From Eutreptiella sp. 'Long Island Sound 2002' (lineage: Eukaryota > Euglenozoa > Euglenophyceae > Eutreptiales > Eutreptiaceae), in NCBI GenBank assembly GCA_964036045.1, contig OZ038381.1:1932928-1996927 (forward strand): a stretch of DNA of 64,000 bases, read 5' to 3'. The notes beneath the pieces are model-generated. The model was given only the letters and a program-made list of their open reading frames with translations. It ran no database searches and had not been told where the DNA came from. The position numbers and the translations under genes were made by a program. Positions 1 through 9,780 of this stretch are shown in pieces (the stretch's first letter is position 1; every line of letters begins with the position of its first letter).

Positions 1-1149
1 CCAAACGTCACCGTGCTTCAGGGCTCTGAGCTGCTTATGGAGCCTGCGCAGCTCCCTCTGGTGCTGGGCATCCTTCTGTTCCGCCTCCGCCGTGCCGTCG
101 CCGTCCTCGTCTACCCTGATTGCCGCCGCCCGGTCTTTGGCTTTCCGGTCTTCGTCTCGCCTGCGCTGATCCTCACGGCGCTGTCGGTCATCCTCGCGCT
201 TGCGCTCACGATCCACTTCTGCATCCTTCGCCCTCTCTTGTACGCCCAAGCGCTCCCTCTCGTCGCGCAACCGGATGATCTCCCGAACGATATTTGTGAC
301 GCAATCATCAACAATGCCCATCCCATCGGCGGTGTTCTGGTCATCAAGCACTTGCTGCATGGCTTTGGGTACATCGTCCAACTCTCCTTGCATGATGTCC
401 ATGACTTTGACAGTGGTGTTGGTGGCACGGATGTAGTCCCAGTGGTCCAGCACAACCCTGTACCATACTCCCATCTCGGATGTGTCCTGCGGGGCGAACT
501 TCAGCATGACCTTGCGGGACTGGGCCCTCTTCTCATCAATGTTCTCATCCCCCGTCAGCGGTCTGGACTTTGGCGGCTGCGCCGCTGCTGGGCGATCAGC
601 GACTTCAAAACCACATTCCGTCATTGCGCGCACAATCTGGGGGCGCCACAACGGTTGGTTCCACTCCGATGCATGGAACTGCTTGTGTACATCGTACCCA
701 GCATATTTTTCAGACAGACGCATCGTACCCGCCACCACCTTGAACGCTACCTCCAGCTTCTTGATCAAGGGAATGCCCTCCATCGTGGTCAGGTCTGCGT
801 CCTCATCACAGCCGGCCTCTCTCAGAATCCGTCGCTGGTCAGAGCCCGGCAACATGGCAAGAGCTGCACCGTACGACCGCACCGCGCAGAGCTCGTCAGA
901 CGCCTGCAGGTTAGCACGCAGCAGCTCTGGGACCAGCGTGTCCGTCAACAGGTGCAGAGCCAGCAATCGAGACGGTGCTCTCCAGGCGTGATCAGCGGCT
1001 TTGGACACGATATCATGGTACTCGATATCCTTTACCGCCCCGTCAATGTCCTTCCACTTCAGCAGGGCACTTGTACCATCACTGCCGCGCGACACAGACA
1101 CCCAGGACCCCAGCGTGTCCGGGCGGACGGCTCCTTGAAGCGGCGGCAT
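1..1149 (-). CDS. Hypothetical protein, N-terminal 383 codons, cut by window edge
   Basis: Read on the minus strand, one frame stays open from an ATG at 1149-1147 to base 1, so the 3' end lies outside the window. In-frame TAG and TGA triplets at 1212-1210 and 1206-1204 bound it upstream, making 1149 the first ATG; position -3 is G, a fair eukaryotic context. Residues 1-290 look globular, with mixed hydrophobic and charged segments and scattered Trp (SWVSV near residue 13, SEWNQPLW near 155). From about residue 293 the sequence becomes a highly charged, probably helical or coiled-coil stretch rich in Arg, Glu and Asp (for example RKREDDRQRREDQ), followed by an acidic DEDGDG patch. No signal peptide or membrane segment is evident. 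I do not recognise the family. A retroelement gag-like or ORF1 protein is possible but unproven. The plus-strand 442-codon ORF over the same bases is its antisense shadow. Confidence 0.72.
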   Translation of the reverse strand, partial: MPPLQGAVRPDTLGSWVSVSRGSDGTSALLKWKDIDGAVKDIEYHDIVSKAADHAWRAPSRLLALHLLTDTLVPELLRANLQASDELCAVRSYGAALAMLPGSDQRRILREAGCDEDADLTTMEGIPLIKKLEVAFKVVAGTMRLSEKYAGYDVHKQFHASEWNQPLWRPQIVRAMTECGFEVADRPAAAQPPKSRPLTGDENIDEKRAQSRKVMLKFAPQDTSEMGVWYRVVLDHWDYIRATNTTVKVMDIMQGELDDVPKAMQQVLDDQNTADGMGIVDDCVTNIVREIIRLRDERERLGVQERAKDAEVDRERKREDDRQRREDQRRRDEDRKAKDRAAAIRVDEDGDGTAEAEQKDAQHQRELRRLHKQLRALKHGDVW

Positions 1150-1526
1150 TGCTGTACAAACATACAACAGCACATGCAGCAGCACGTCGACGCTTTCCTG
1201 CAGTCAAGGCTAACCCTTCCGCATCACGACTCTACTTGGTCCTTTGCACTTCCCGCACCGGTGCCTATGTATGCCGGCTGCACGCTTCATCTAGTCGATG
1301 TTACTTCACGCAATGCAGGGAGAGAGAGTAAACACTGTTAATCGAGTTAGTTCCTGGACAGGGATTTCTGGACTCCTGGTTGTTTCCATGCGCAGACCCC
1401 GTGGAAGGCGCCGCAGCGAACTCGCCACTAGCACCTCAACCAACAGGGTGTCCACGCACAGATCACCAAGGGTACTGTGGTACCCCTCCTGTCCTCGCGC
1501 TGGGCCATACTATCCTCTGTATCCCG
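1150..1526. other. Non-coding stretch upstream of the minus-strand gene
   Basis: This should hold the 5' untranslated region and promoter of the minus-strand gene that starts at 1149. No clear TATA box, initiator or splice signal was found by eye. A purine run lies at 1318-1328 (plus strand). All frames carry stops or give unnatural compositions, and no RNA gene is evident. Confidence 0.4.
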
Positions 1527-1650
1527 GATACCAGGGGCCTCGCCCCCTCCTGCACCTCTGCATGGCTCGTAACTTGACGCTGTACTTGACTCAGCGTTCG
1601 TGCCAGTTCGCACTCCGCACTGTACCCTAGCTCCAGAGGCCCTGCCTCCT

Positions 1651-1666
1651 CCTGCACCGGTGCAGG
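1651..1666. repeat. 16-bp perfect palindrome CCTGCACCGGTGCAGG
   Basis: The bases read identically on both strands and could form a hairpin or a dimeric protein site. The second module has the diverged equivalent CCTGCACTGGCGCAGG at 1885-1900, which keeps a 5-bp outer stem. Confidence 0.65.
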
Positions 1667-1712
1667 GCATGCGTCAAGCTGCGGGGGTATATCGCTACAG
1701 GGCCTTGCCCCT

Positions 1713-1728
1713 CCCGGCTAAAGCCGGG
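1713..1728. repeat. Hairpin, 7-bp stem (module copy 1)
   Basis: CCCGGCT, AA, AGCCGGG forms a perfect 7-bp stem with a 2-base spacer; a real loop would open one or more pairs. The equivalent site in the neighbouring module also pairs perfectly, with a changed innermost base pair. Confidence 0.6.
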
Positions 1729-1947
1729 GATGCTCACAGCATATCTGGCTTACATCCGCGTACGCCGGTCCACAGTAGCGGTTGGTGCAGCGCCATCCTG
1801 CTTGCGCCCTGAGCCGGGCTTCCCGTCCGTGGCGTCCTGAGCACACCCAGCCTTTTTAACTCCAGCTTCAGAGGCTCTGCCCCCTCCTGCACTGGCGCAG
1901 GGCATACCGCTGTTCATGGTGGTGTATCACCACAGGGCGTTGCCCCT

Positions 1948-1963
1948 CCCGGCCACGGCCGGG
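1948..1963. repeat. Hairpin, 7-bp stem (module copy 2)
   Basis: CCCGGCC, AC, GGCCGGG forms a perfect 7-bp stem. Compared with copy 1 at 1713-1728, the innermost T:A pair has become C:G, so both arms changed together. Confidence 0.6.
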
Positions 1964-2225
1964 GACGTCCGCTGCACACCAGCCGTGCACGCAACCGCAC
2001 TCGCACATCCTTGTAAGCGGCAGTCCACAGCTGCGGCAGGCGCAACACCATCCTGCATGCGCCTTCAGCCGGGCTCCTCGTCTATGGCATTCCGGGCACC
2101 CCCAGCCGCAGGGCATGAGACTGCCCTGCCTCGTAAGCGGAGCGGAGCTCTGATGACAGCAGCAACCAAGGGGCTATAACCCAAGGCACATCGCCGCTGC
2201 ACTCTACACCCTCCGTCACCGACAT

Positions 2226-2330
2226 GGCAGCACTCGTCACACAAGCGCCTTGCCGCGGACTGCCTTCATGTACAGCAGCAGAGACCCAAGCTGCATTGTC
2301 TTGTGCGCGGCGCTAGCAATGCACTGCATG
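2226..2330. repeat. About 105-bp dispersed repeat A, copy 1
   Basis: The copy runs from GGCAGCACTCGTC to GCGGCGCTAGCAATGC and contains CATGTACA and AAGCTGCATTGT. Related copies lie at 2421-2526 and 3019-3125. A short shared tail (AGACAGCGAC.GTGGGCGGCA) follows at about 2335-2356 and also follows copy 3. No function is apparent. Confidence 0.6.
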
Positions 2331-2360
2331 AACGAAGACAGCGACAGTGGGCGGCAGCCC

Positions 2361-2526
2361 CTCGGGGCTACATCCAGAGGCACATCGCTGCCGCACGCCT
2401 CAGGCTCCTTCAACGACTTGGTAGCCACCGTCGCACCAACGCACCGCAGCTGACCTCCATCATGTACATCAGCAGAGACCCAAGCTGCATTGTTCTGCGT
2501 GCGGTGCCAGCAATGCCTTGCAGCGA
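2361..2526. repeat. Dispersed repeat C plus A, copy 2
   Basis: It begins CTCGGGGCTACATCCAGAGG and ends in GTGCCAGCAATGCC followed by about ten bases. It matches 2957-3125 over its length at roughly three-quarters identity by eye, with little or no length change. Because the alignment is nearly gap-free, the minus-strand translation looks conserved (both copies give RHCWHRT and SVPLDVAP or DVPLDVAP). That could reflect a coding past or simply a gap-free duplication. Confidence 0.6.
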
Positions 2527-2605
2527 TGCCACCGTCCTGGTCACGCCCGGCGCCAGGAGGAGCCGCAGTGCCGCGGCGGCTGCGCCTCCTGCTGTACCGC
2601 CAACC

Positions 2606-2623
2606 CCCCACGATAGCGTGGGG
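2606..2623. repeat. Hairpin, 7-bp stem and ATAG loop
   Basis: CCCCACG, ATAG, CGTGGGG forms a perfect stem-loop. It is not followed by a T-run, so it is not a typical bacterial terminator. Confidence 0.55.
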
Positions 2624-2633
2624 CCCCGTGCCA

Positions 2634-2645
2634 CTGCCCGGGCAG
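2634..2645. repeat. 12-bp palindrome CTGCCCGGGCAG
   Basis: Perfect self-complementary site a few bases after the 2606-2623 hairpin, in an otherwise C-rich stretch. Confidence 0.5.
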
Positions 2646-2956
2646 GCCCCCGCCCCCGGGGGGGACCCAGTGCCATCGCCTCGCCCTGGGGCGCCCTCGT
2701 GGGCTGTGGGCGTATAGACACCCTCCAGCCAGGTCGGGGGTCCGGACACCGGGGCCACTCCAGGAGGGGAGTCGCCGGGGCTGGTACCGCCGCCGTCCCC
2801 ACCGCCGTCCGCGCCGGGCGTGTCTAGTAAGGCACCGGAGAGGTCTGGGCCGTCGCCGCCCTTCCCGCCTTAGCGTGCTCGCTGGCCTTGGTTAGTTGCG
2901 GCGGGCAGGCCTCCTCTCGCGGACAGGGGGCCAAGGCTGCGACCGCGGGTGGCATT

Positions 2957-3125
2957 CTCCTGGGGCTACATCCAGAGGCACACTCCTGCTGCTCTCTGCA
3001 AGCCCCATCCACGACTTGGCAGCCATCGTCGCACAAGCGCACCGCCGCCGATCGCCAGCATGTACCGCTGCGGAGACTCCAGCTGCATTGTCCCGCGTGC
3101 GGTGCCAGCAATGCCTCACGGCGAC
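2957..3125. repeat. Dispersed repeat C plus A, copy 3
   Basis: Begins at TCCTGGGGCTACATCCAGAG and runs to GTGCCAGCAATGCCTCACGG. It is followed by AGACAGCGACTGTGGGCGGC at about 3127-3147, the same tail that follows repeat A copy 1. The order of shared pieces is therefore A, tail, C, A in the left cluster and C, A, tail here. Confidence 0.6.
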
Positions 3126-3433
3126 TAAGACAGCGACTGTGGGCGGCACGAGCACGGCACGTGTTGATCCTCAGATGCCCGTCGCCGCTGCCCTTGTCGA
3201 TGGTCTCGCTGCGCCCACGCTCCTGTTCTTGTCGTCATCATGGTCCGCTGTCTACCGCACTCAGCGCCACACGCAACGTCGAAGGTGCGGCTGTGCGGTT
3301 GTGCGGAACGGCACTCGTCGTTGGCTCTGTTCACCGGCCCATCGCTGAGACACGGCTGCACAGAAGTAACAACGAGTGCGCATCTTAGATCACAAATGCA
3401 TGCATTTGGGGTGCGGGTAAGGACGGAGAACCG
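3126..3433. other. Unique stretch joining the repeats to the satellite
   Basis: No gene recognised. An open plus-strand frame starts at 3240 and continues far into the satellite, but that reflects the stop-free satellite. The stretch ends in a 14-bp palindrome (3394-3407) and the bases GGGGTGCGGGTAAGGACGGA just before the first monomer. Confidence 0.4.
3394..3407. repeat. 14-bp palindrome AAATGCATGCATTT near the satellite edge
   Basis: Perfect inverted repeat about 27 bp before the first satellite monomer. It is the most AT-rich point in the neighbourhood. Confidence 0.6.
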
Positions 3434-6400
3434 GTCCTGCCTGCATCCTCCCCGATCCTCCCCGCATCCTCCCCGGTCCTCCCCGCATCCTCCCCGATCC
3501 TCCCCGCATCATCCCAGATCCTCCCCGCATCCTCCCCAGTCCTGGCCGCATCCTCCCCGGTCCTCCCCGGATCTTCTCCGGTCCTCCCCGCATCCTCCTC
3601 GATCCTCCCCGCATCCTCCGCAATCCTCCCTGCATCCTCCCCGCATCCTCCCCGCATCCTCCCCGGTCCTCTCCGCATCCTCCCCGATCCTCCCTGCATC
3701 CCCCCCGATCCTCCCCGCATCCTCCTTGATCCTCCCCACATCCTCCCCGCTCCTCCCCGCATCCTCCCCGATCCTCCCCGCATCCTCCCCGGTCCTCCCC
3801 GCATCCTCCCCGGTCCTCCCCGCATCCTCCATGATCCTCCCTGCATCCTCCCCGATCCTCCCCGCATCCTCCCCGGTCCTCCCCGCATCCTCCCGGATCC
3901 TCCCCGCATCCCCCCCGGTCCTCCCCGCATCCTCCCCGATCCTCCCCGCATCCTCCCCGATCCTCCCCGCATCCTCCCTGGTCCTCCCCGCATCCTCCCC
4001 GGTCCTCCCCGCATCCTCCCTGATCCCCCCCGCATCCTTTCCGGTCCTCCCCGCATCCTCCACGATCCTCTCCGCATCGTCCCCGCGTCCTCCCCGGTCC
4101 TCCCCGCATCCTCCCCGCATCCTCCCCGATCCTCCCCGCATCCTCCCCGCTCCTCCCTGCATCCTCCCCGGTCCTCCCCGCATCCTCCCCGATCCCCCCC
4201 TCCCCGCATCCCCCCCGATCCTCCCTGCATCCTCCCCGATCCTCCCCGCATCCTCCCCGGTCGTCCCCGCATCCTCCCCGATCCTGCCCGCATCCTTACC
4301 GGTCCTCCCCGCCTCCTCCCCGATCCTGCCCGCATCTTCCCGGATCCTCCCCGCATCCTCCCCGGTCCTCCCCGCATCCTCCCCGGTCCTGACCGCATCC
4401 CCCCGATCCTCCCCGCGCCCTCCTTGGTCCTCCCCGCATCCTCCTTGCATCCTCCCCGCATCCTCTCCGCATTCTCCCCGCGTCCTCCCCGGTCCTCCCC
4501 GCATCCTCCCCGATCCCCTCCGCATCCTCCCCGGTCCTCCCCGCATCCTCCCCGCACCTGCCTGCATCCTCCCCGATCCTCCCCGCATCCTCCCCGGTCC
4601 TCCCCGCATCCTCCCCGATCCTCCCCGCATCCTCCCAGATCCTCCCCGCATCCTCCCCATTCCTGGCCGCATCCTCCCCGGTCCTCCCCGGATCTTCTCC
4701 GGTCCTCCCCGCATCCTCCCCGATCCTCCCCGCATCCTCCCCAATCCTCCCCGCATCCTCCCCGCATCCTCCCCGGTCCTCTCCGCATCCTTCCCGATCC
4801 TCCCTGCATCCCCCCCGATCCTCCCCGCATCCTCCCTGATCCTCCCCACATCCTCCCCGCTCCTCCCCGCATCCTCCCCGATCCTCCCCGCATCCTCCCC
4901 GGTCCTCCCCGCATCCTCCCCGGTCCTCCCCGCATCCTCCATGATCCTCCCTGCATCCTCCCCGATCCTCCCCGCATCCTCCCCGGTCCTCCCCGCATCC
5001 ACCCCGATCCTCCCCGCATCCCCCCCGCGTCCTCCCCGCATCCTCCCCGATCCTCCGTGCATCCTCCCCGATCCTCCCTGCATCCTCCCCGGTCCTCCCC
5101 GCATCCTCCCCTATCCTCCCCGCATCCTCTCCAGTCCTCCTCGCATCCTCCCCGATCCTCCCTGCATCCTCCCCGGTCCTCCCCGCATCCTCCCCGATCC
5201 CCCCCTCCCCGCATCCCCCCCGATCCTCCCTGCATCCTCCCCGATCCTCCCCGCATCCTCCCCGGTCGTCCCCGCATCCTCCCCGATCCTGCCCGCATCC
5301 TTACCGGTCCTCCCCGCCTCCTCCCCGATCCTGCCCGCATCTTCCCGGATCCTCCCCGCATCCTCCCCGGTCCTCCCCGCATCCTCCCCGGTCCTGACCG
5401 CATCCCCCCGATCCTCCCCGCGTCCTCCCTGGTCCTCCCCGCATCCTCCCCGATCCTCCCCGCATCATCCCAGATCCTCCCTGCATCCTCCCCAGTCCTG
5501 GCCGCATCCTCCCGGGTCCTCCCCGGATCTTCACCGGTCCTCCCCGCATCCTCCCCGATCCTCCCCGCATCCTCCCCAATCCTCCCCGCATCCTCCCCGC
5601 ATCCTCCCCGCATCCTCCCCGGTCCTCTCCGCATCCTCCCCGATCCTCCCTGCATCCCCCCCGATCCTCCCCGCATCCTCCCTGATCCTCCCCACATCCT
5701 CCCCGCTCCTCCCCGCATCCTCCCCGATCCTCCCCGCATCCTCCCCGGTCCTCCCCGCATCCTCCCCGGTCCTCCCCGCATCCTCCATGATCCTTCCTGC
5801 ATCCTCCCCGATCCTCCCCGCATCCTCCCCGGTCCTCCCCGCATCCACCCCGATCCTCCCCGCATCCCCCCCGGTCCTCCCCGCATCCTCCCCGATCCTC
5901 CCCGCATCCTCCCCGATCCTCCCCGCATCCTCCCTGGTCCTCCCCGCATCCTCCCCGATCCTCCGTGCATCCTCCCCGATCCTCCCTGCATCCTCCCCGG
6001 TCCTCCCCGCATCCTCCCATATCCTCCCCGCATCCTCTCCAGTCCTCCTCGCATCCTCCCCGATCCTCCCCGCATCCTCCCCGGTCCTCCCCGCATCGTC
6101 CCCGATCCTCCCCGCATCCTCCCCGGTCCTCCCCGCATCCTCCCCGATCCTCCCCGCATCCTCCCCGATCCTCCCCGCATCCTCCCCGCGTCCTCCCCGC
6201 ATCCTCCCCGCATCCTCCCCGCATCCTCCCCGCATCCTCTGCGGTCCTCCCCGCACCCTCCCCGGTCCTCCCCGCATCCTCCCCGATCCTCCCCGCATCC
6301 TCCCCGATCCTCCCCGCATCCTCCCCGATCCCCGCATCCTCTCTGATACTCCCCGCATTCTCCCCGGTCCTCCCTGCATCCTCCCCGGTCCTCCCCGCAT

Positions 6401-9400
6401 CCTCCCCGACCCTCCTCGCATCCTCCGTGATCCTCCTCGCATCCTCCCCGGTCCTCCCCGCATCCTCTCGGATCCTCCCCGCATCCTCCCCGGTCCTCCC
6501 CGCACCCTCCCCGGTCCTCCGCGCATCCTCCCCGATCCTCCCCGCATCCTCTCCGGTCCTCCCCGCATCCTCCGCGGTCCTCCCCGCATCCTCCCCGTTC
6601 CTCCCCGCATCCTCCCTGATCAGCCCCGCATCCTCCCCGATCCTCTCCGCATCCTCCCCGGTCCTCCCCGATCCTCCCCGCATCCTCCCCGGTCCTCCCG
6701 GCATCCTCCCCGATCCTCCCTGCATCCTCCCCGGTCCTCCCCAATCCTGCCAGCATCCTTCCTGGTCCTCCCCGCATCCTCCCCGATCCTCCCCGCATCC
6801 TCCCCGGTCCTCCCCGCATCCTCCCCGGTCCTCCCGGCATCCTCCCCGATCCTCCCCGCATCCTCCCCGGTCCTCCCAGATCCTCCCTGCATCCTCCCTG
6901 ATCCTCCCCGCATCCTCCCCGATCCTCCCCGCATCCTCCCCGGTCCTCCTGGCACCCTCTCCGGTCCTCCTCGCATCCTCCCCGATCCTCCCCGTTCCCT
7001 CCTTGTTCCTTTTCGCATCCTCCCCGGTCCTCCCCGCATCCTCCCCGGTCCTCTCCGCATCCTACCCGGTCCTCCCCGAATCCTCCTTGATCCTCCCGGC
7101 ATCCTACCCGATCCTCCCCGCATCCTCCCCACATCCTCCCCGATCCTCCCCGCATCCACTCGGATCCTCCCCGCATCCTCCCTGATCCTCCCCGCACCCT
7201 CCCCGGTCCTCCCCGCCTCCTCCCCGATCCTCCCGGCATCCTCCCCGATCCTCCCCGCATCCTCCGCGGTCCTCCCCGCATCCTCCCCGTTCCTCCCCGC
7301 ATCCTCCCCGATCCTCCCCGCATCCTCCCTGGTTCTCCCCGCATCCTCCCCGATCCGCCCCGCATCCTCCCCGGTCCTCCCCGCATCCTCCCCGGTCCTC
7401 CCCGCATCCTCCCCGGTCCTCCCGGCATCCTCCCCGACCCTCCCTGCATCCTCCCCGGTCCTCCCCGATCCTCCCCGCATCCTCCCTGGTCCTCCCCGCA
7501 TCCTCCCCGATCCTCCCCGCATCCTCCCCGGTCCTCCTGGCATCCTCCCCGGTCCTCCCCGCATCCTGTACGATCCTCCCCGTATCCTCCCAGATCCTCC
7601 CCGCATCCTCTCCGATCCTCCCTGCATCCTCCCCGATCCTCCCCGCATCCTCCCCGGTCTTCCCTGGTCCTCCCCGCATGCTCCCCGATCCTCCCCGCAT
7701 CCTCCCCGATCCTCCCCGCATCCTCCCCGGTCCTCCCCGCATCCTCCCTGATCCTCCCCGCATCCTGCCCGATCATCCCCGCATCCTCCATGATCCTCCC
7801 CGCATCCTCCCCAATCCTCCCCGCATTCTCCCCGGTCCTCCCCGCATCCTCCCCGGTCCTCCCCACATCCTCCCCGATCCTCCCCGCATCCTCCCCGGTC
7901 CTCCCCGCATCCTCCCCGGTCCTCCCGCATCCTCCCCGGTCGTCCCCGCATCCTCCCCCCAACCCTCACCGCATCCTCCCTGGTCCTCCCCGCATCCTCC
8001 CCGGTTCTCCCCGCATCCTCCCCGGTCCTTCCCGCATCCTCCCCGATCCCCCCCTCATCCTCCCTGATCCGCCCCGCATCCTCCCCGATCCTCCTTGCAT
8101 CCTCCCCGGTTCTCCCCGCATCCTCTCCGGTCCTCCCGGCATCCTCCTCGATCCTCCCCGCATACTCCCCGCGTCCTCCCTGATGCTCCCCGCATCCTCC
8201 CTGATCCTCCCTGCATCCTTCCCGATCCTCCCCGCATCCTCCCCGGTCCTCCCCACCTCCTGCCGGATCCTCCCCGCATCCTTCCTGATCCTCCCCACAT
8301 CCTCCCCGATGCTCTCCGCATCCTCCCCGATCCACCCCGCATCCTCTGCGGTCCTCCCCAATGCACCACGCATCCTCCCCGGTCCTCCCCGAACCTCCCC
8401 GCATCCTCCTCGATCCTCCCCGCATCCTCCCCGATCCTCCCCGCATCCTCCGCGGTCCTCCCCGCATCCTCCCCGATCCTCCCCGCATCCTTGCCGATCC
8501 TCCCCGCATCCTCCCCGGTCCTCCCCGCATCCTCCCTGATCCTCCCCGCATCCTCCCCTATCCTCCCCGCATCCTTCCCGCATCCTCCCCGCATCATCCC
8601 CGCATCCACCCCGGTCCTCCTCGCATCCTCCCCTGTCCTCTCCACATCCTTTCCGATCCTCCGGGCATCCTCTTCGCATCCTACCCGCATCCTCCCCGGT
8701 CCTCCCCGTACCCTCCCCGTTCCTCCCCGCATCCTCCCCGGTCCTCCACGCATCCTCCCCGGTCCTCCCCGCATCCTCCCCGATCCTTCCTGCATCCTCC
8801 CCGGTCCTCCCCGCATCCTCCCCGGTCCACCCCGAATCCTCCCCGGTCCTCCCCGCATCCTCCCCGGTCCTCCCCGCATCCTCCCCGGTCCTCCCCGATC
8901 CTGCCCGCATCCTCCCTGATCCTCCCCGCATCCTCCCCGATCCTCCCCGCATCCTCTCCGGTCCTCCCCGCATCCTCCCCGATCCTCCCCGCATCCTCCG
9001 CAGTCCTTCCCGACTCCTCCCCGCTTCTCCCCGCATCCTCCCCGGTCCTCCCCGCATCCTCCCTGATCCTCCCTGCATCCTCCCTGATCCTCCCCGCATC
9101 CTCCCCGCATCCTCCCCGCATCCTCCCCGATCCTCCCCGCATCCTCCCTGATCCTCTCCGCATCCTCACCGATCCTCCCTGCATCCTCGCCGGTCCTCCC
9201 CGCATCCTCCCAGATCCTCCCCGCATCCTCTCCGATCCTCCTTGCATCCTCCCCGGTCCTCCCCGCATCCTCCCCAGTCATCCCCGCATCCTCCCCATTC
9301 CTCCCTGCATCCTCCCCGATCCTCCCCGCATCCTCCCCGGTCCTCCCCGCATCCTCCCCGATCCTCCCCGCATCCTCCCTGATCCCTCCCGCATCCTCCT

Positions 9401-9780
9401 CGATCCTCCCAGCATCCTCCCCGATCCTTCCCGCATCCTCCCCGGTCCTCCCCAAATCCTCCCCGGTCCTCCCCGCATCCTCCTTGGTCCTCCCCGCATC
9501 CTCCCCGGTCCTCCCCGCATCCTCGCCGGTCCTCTGCAATCCTCCCTGCATCCTCCGCGGTCCTCCCCGCATCCTCCCCGATCCTCCCCGGTCCTCCCCG
9601 GTCCTCCCTGATCCTCCCCGCATGCTCCCCGATCCTCCCCGCATCCTCCCCGATCCTCCCCGCATCCTCCCCGGTCCTCCCCGCATCCTCCCCGATCCTC
9701 CCCGCATCCTGCCCGATCATCCCCGCATCCTCCCCGGTCCTTTCCACATCCTCCCCGATCCTCCCCGCATCCTCCCCGGT

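Larger units (their letters stand above)
1527..2105. repeat. Diverged GC-rich modules with hairpins (two full copies, one partial)
   Basis: Two related modules lie in tandem at about 1631-1851 and 1862-2105. Each runs: CCAG..AGGC.CTGCC, a CTCCTGCAC inverted repeat, a GGGC-TTGCCCCTCCCGGC hairpin, GGGGA-G then a CAC-rich stretch, a CCACAG..GCGG block, CGC-CCATCCTGC, and finally GAGCCGGGC or a close variant. A truncated third copy of the first part is at about 1527-1575 (GGGGCCTCGCCCCCTCCTGCAC). Copies share order but have indels and many substitutions, so this is an old tandem duplication. No conserved reading frame was found. The role is unknown. Confidence 0.6.
2527..2956. other. GC-rich spacer with hairpins, no gene recognised
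   Basis: Very GC-rich and proline/glycine/arginine-like in all frames, so the open frames here are compositional. It contains two strong inverted repeats, listed separately. No promoter or RNA gene was recognised. Confidence 0.4.

Noticed and set aside
13-1341. 442-codon plus-strand ORF at the left edge
   Set aside because: It lies antisense to a better minus-strand frame (1-1149), and its Arg/His/Leu/Pro/Ser-rich composition looks like the translation of a complementary strand.
2606-2645. Bacterial intrinsic terminator
   Set aside because: The stem-loops are GC-rich but lack a following T-run, and nothing else in the window is bacterial in style.
3240-7751. 1,503-codon plus-strand ORF of proline-rich repeats (and the similar giant ORFs across the array, up to 1,617 codons)
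   Set aside because: The satellite consensus has no stop in any frame and its dimer is seven codons long, so giant ORFs arise on both strands at once. They begin and end where register slips or CpG decay create stops, not at gene-like signals.
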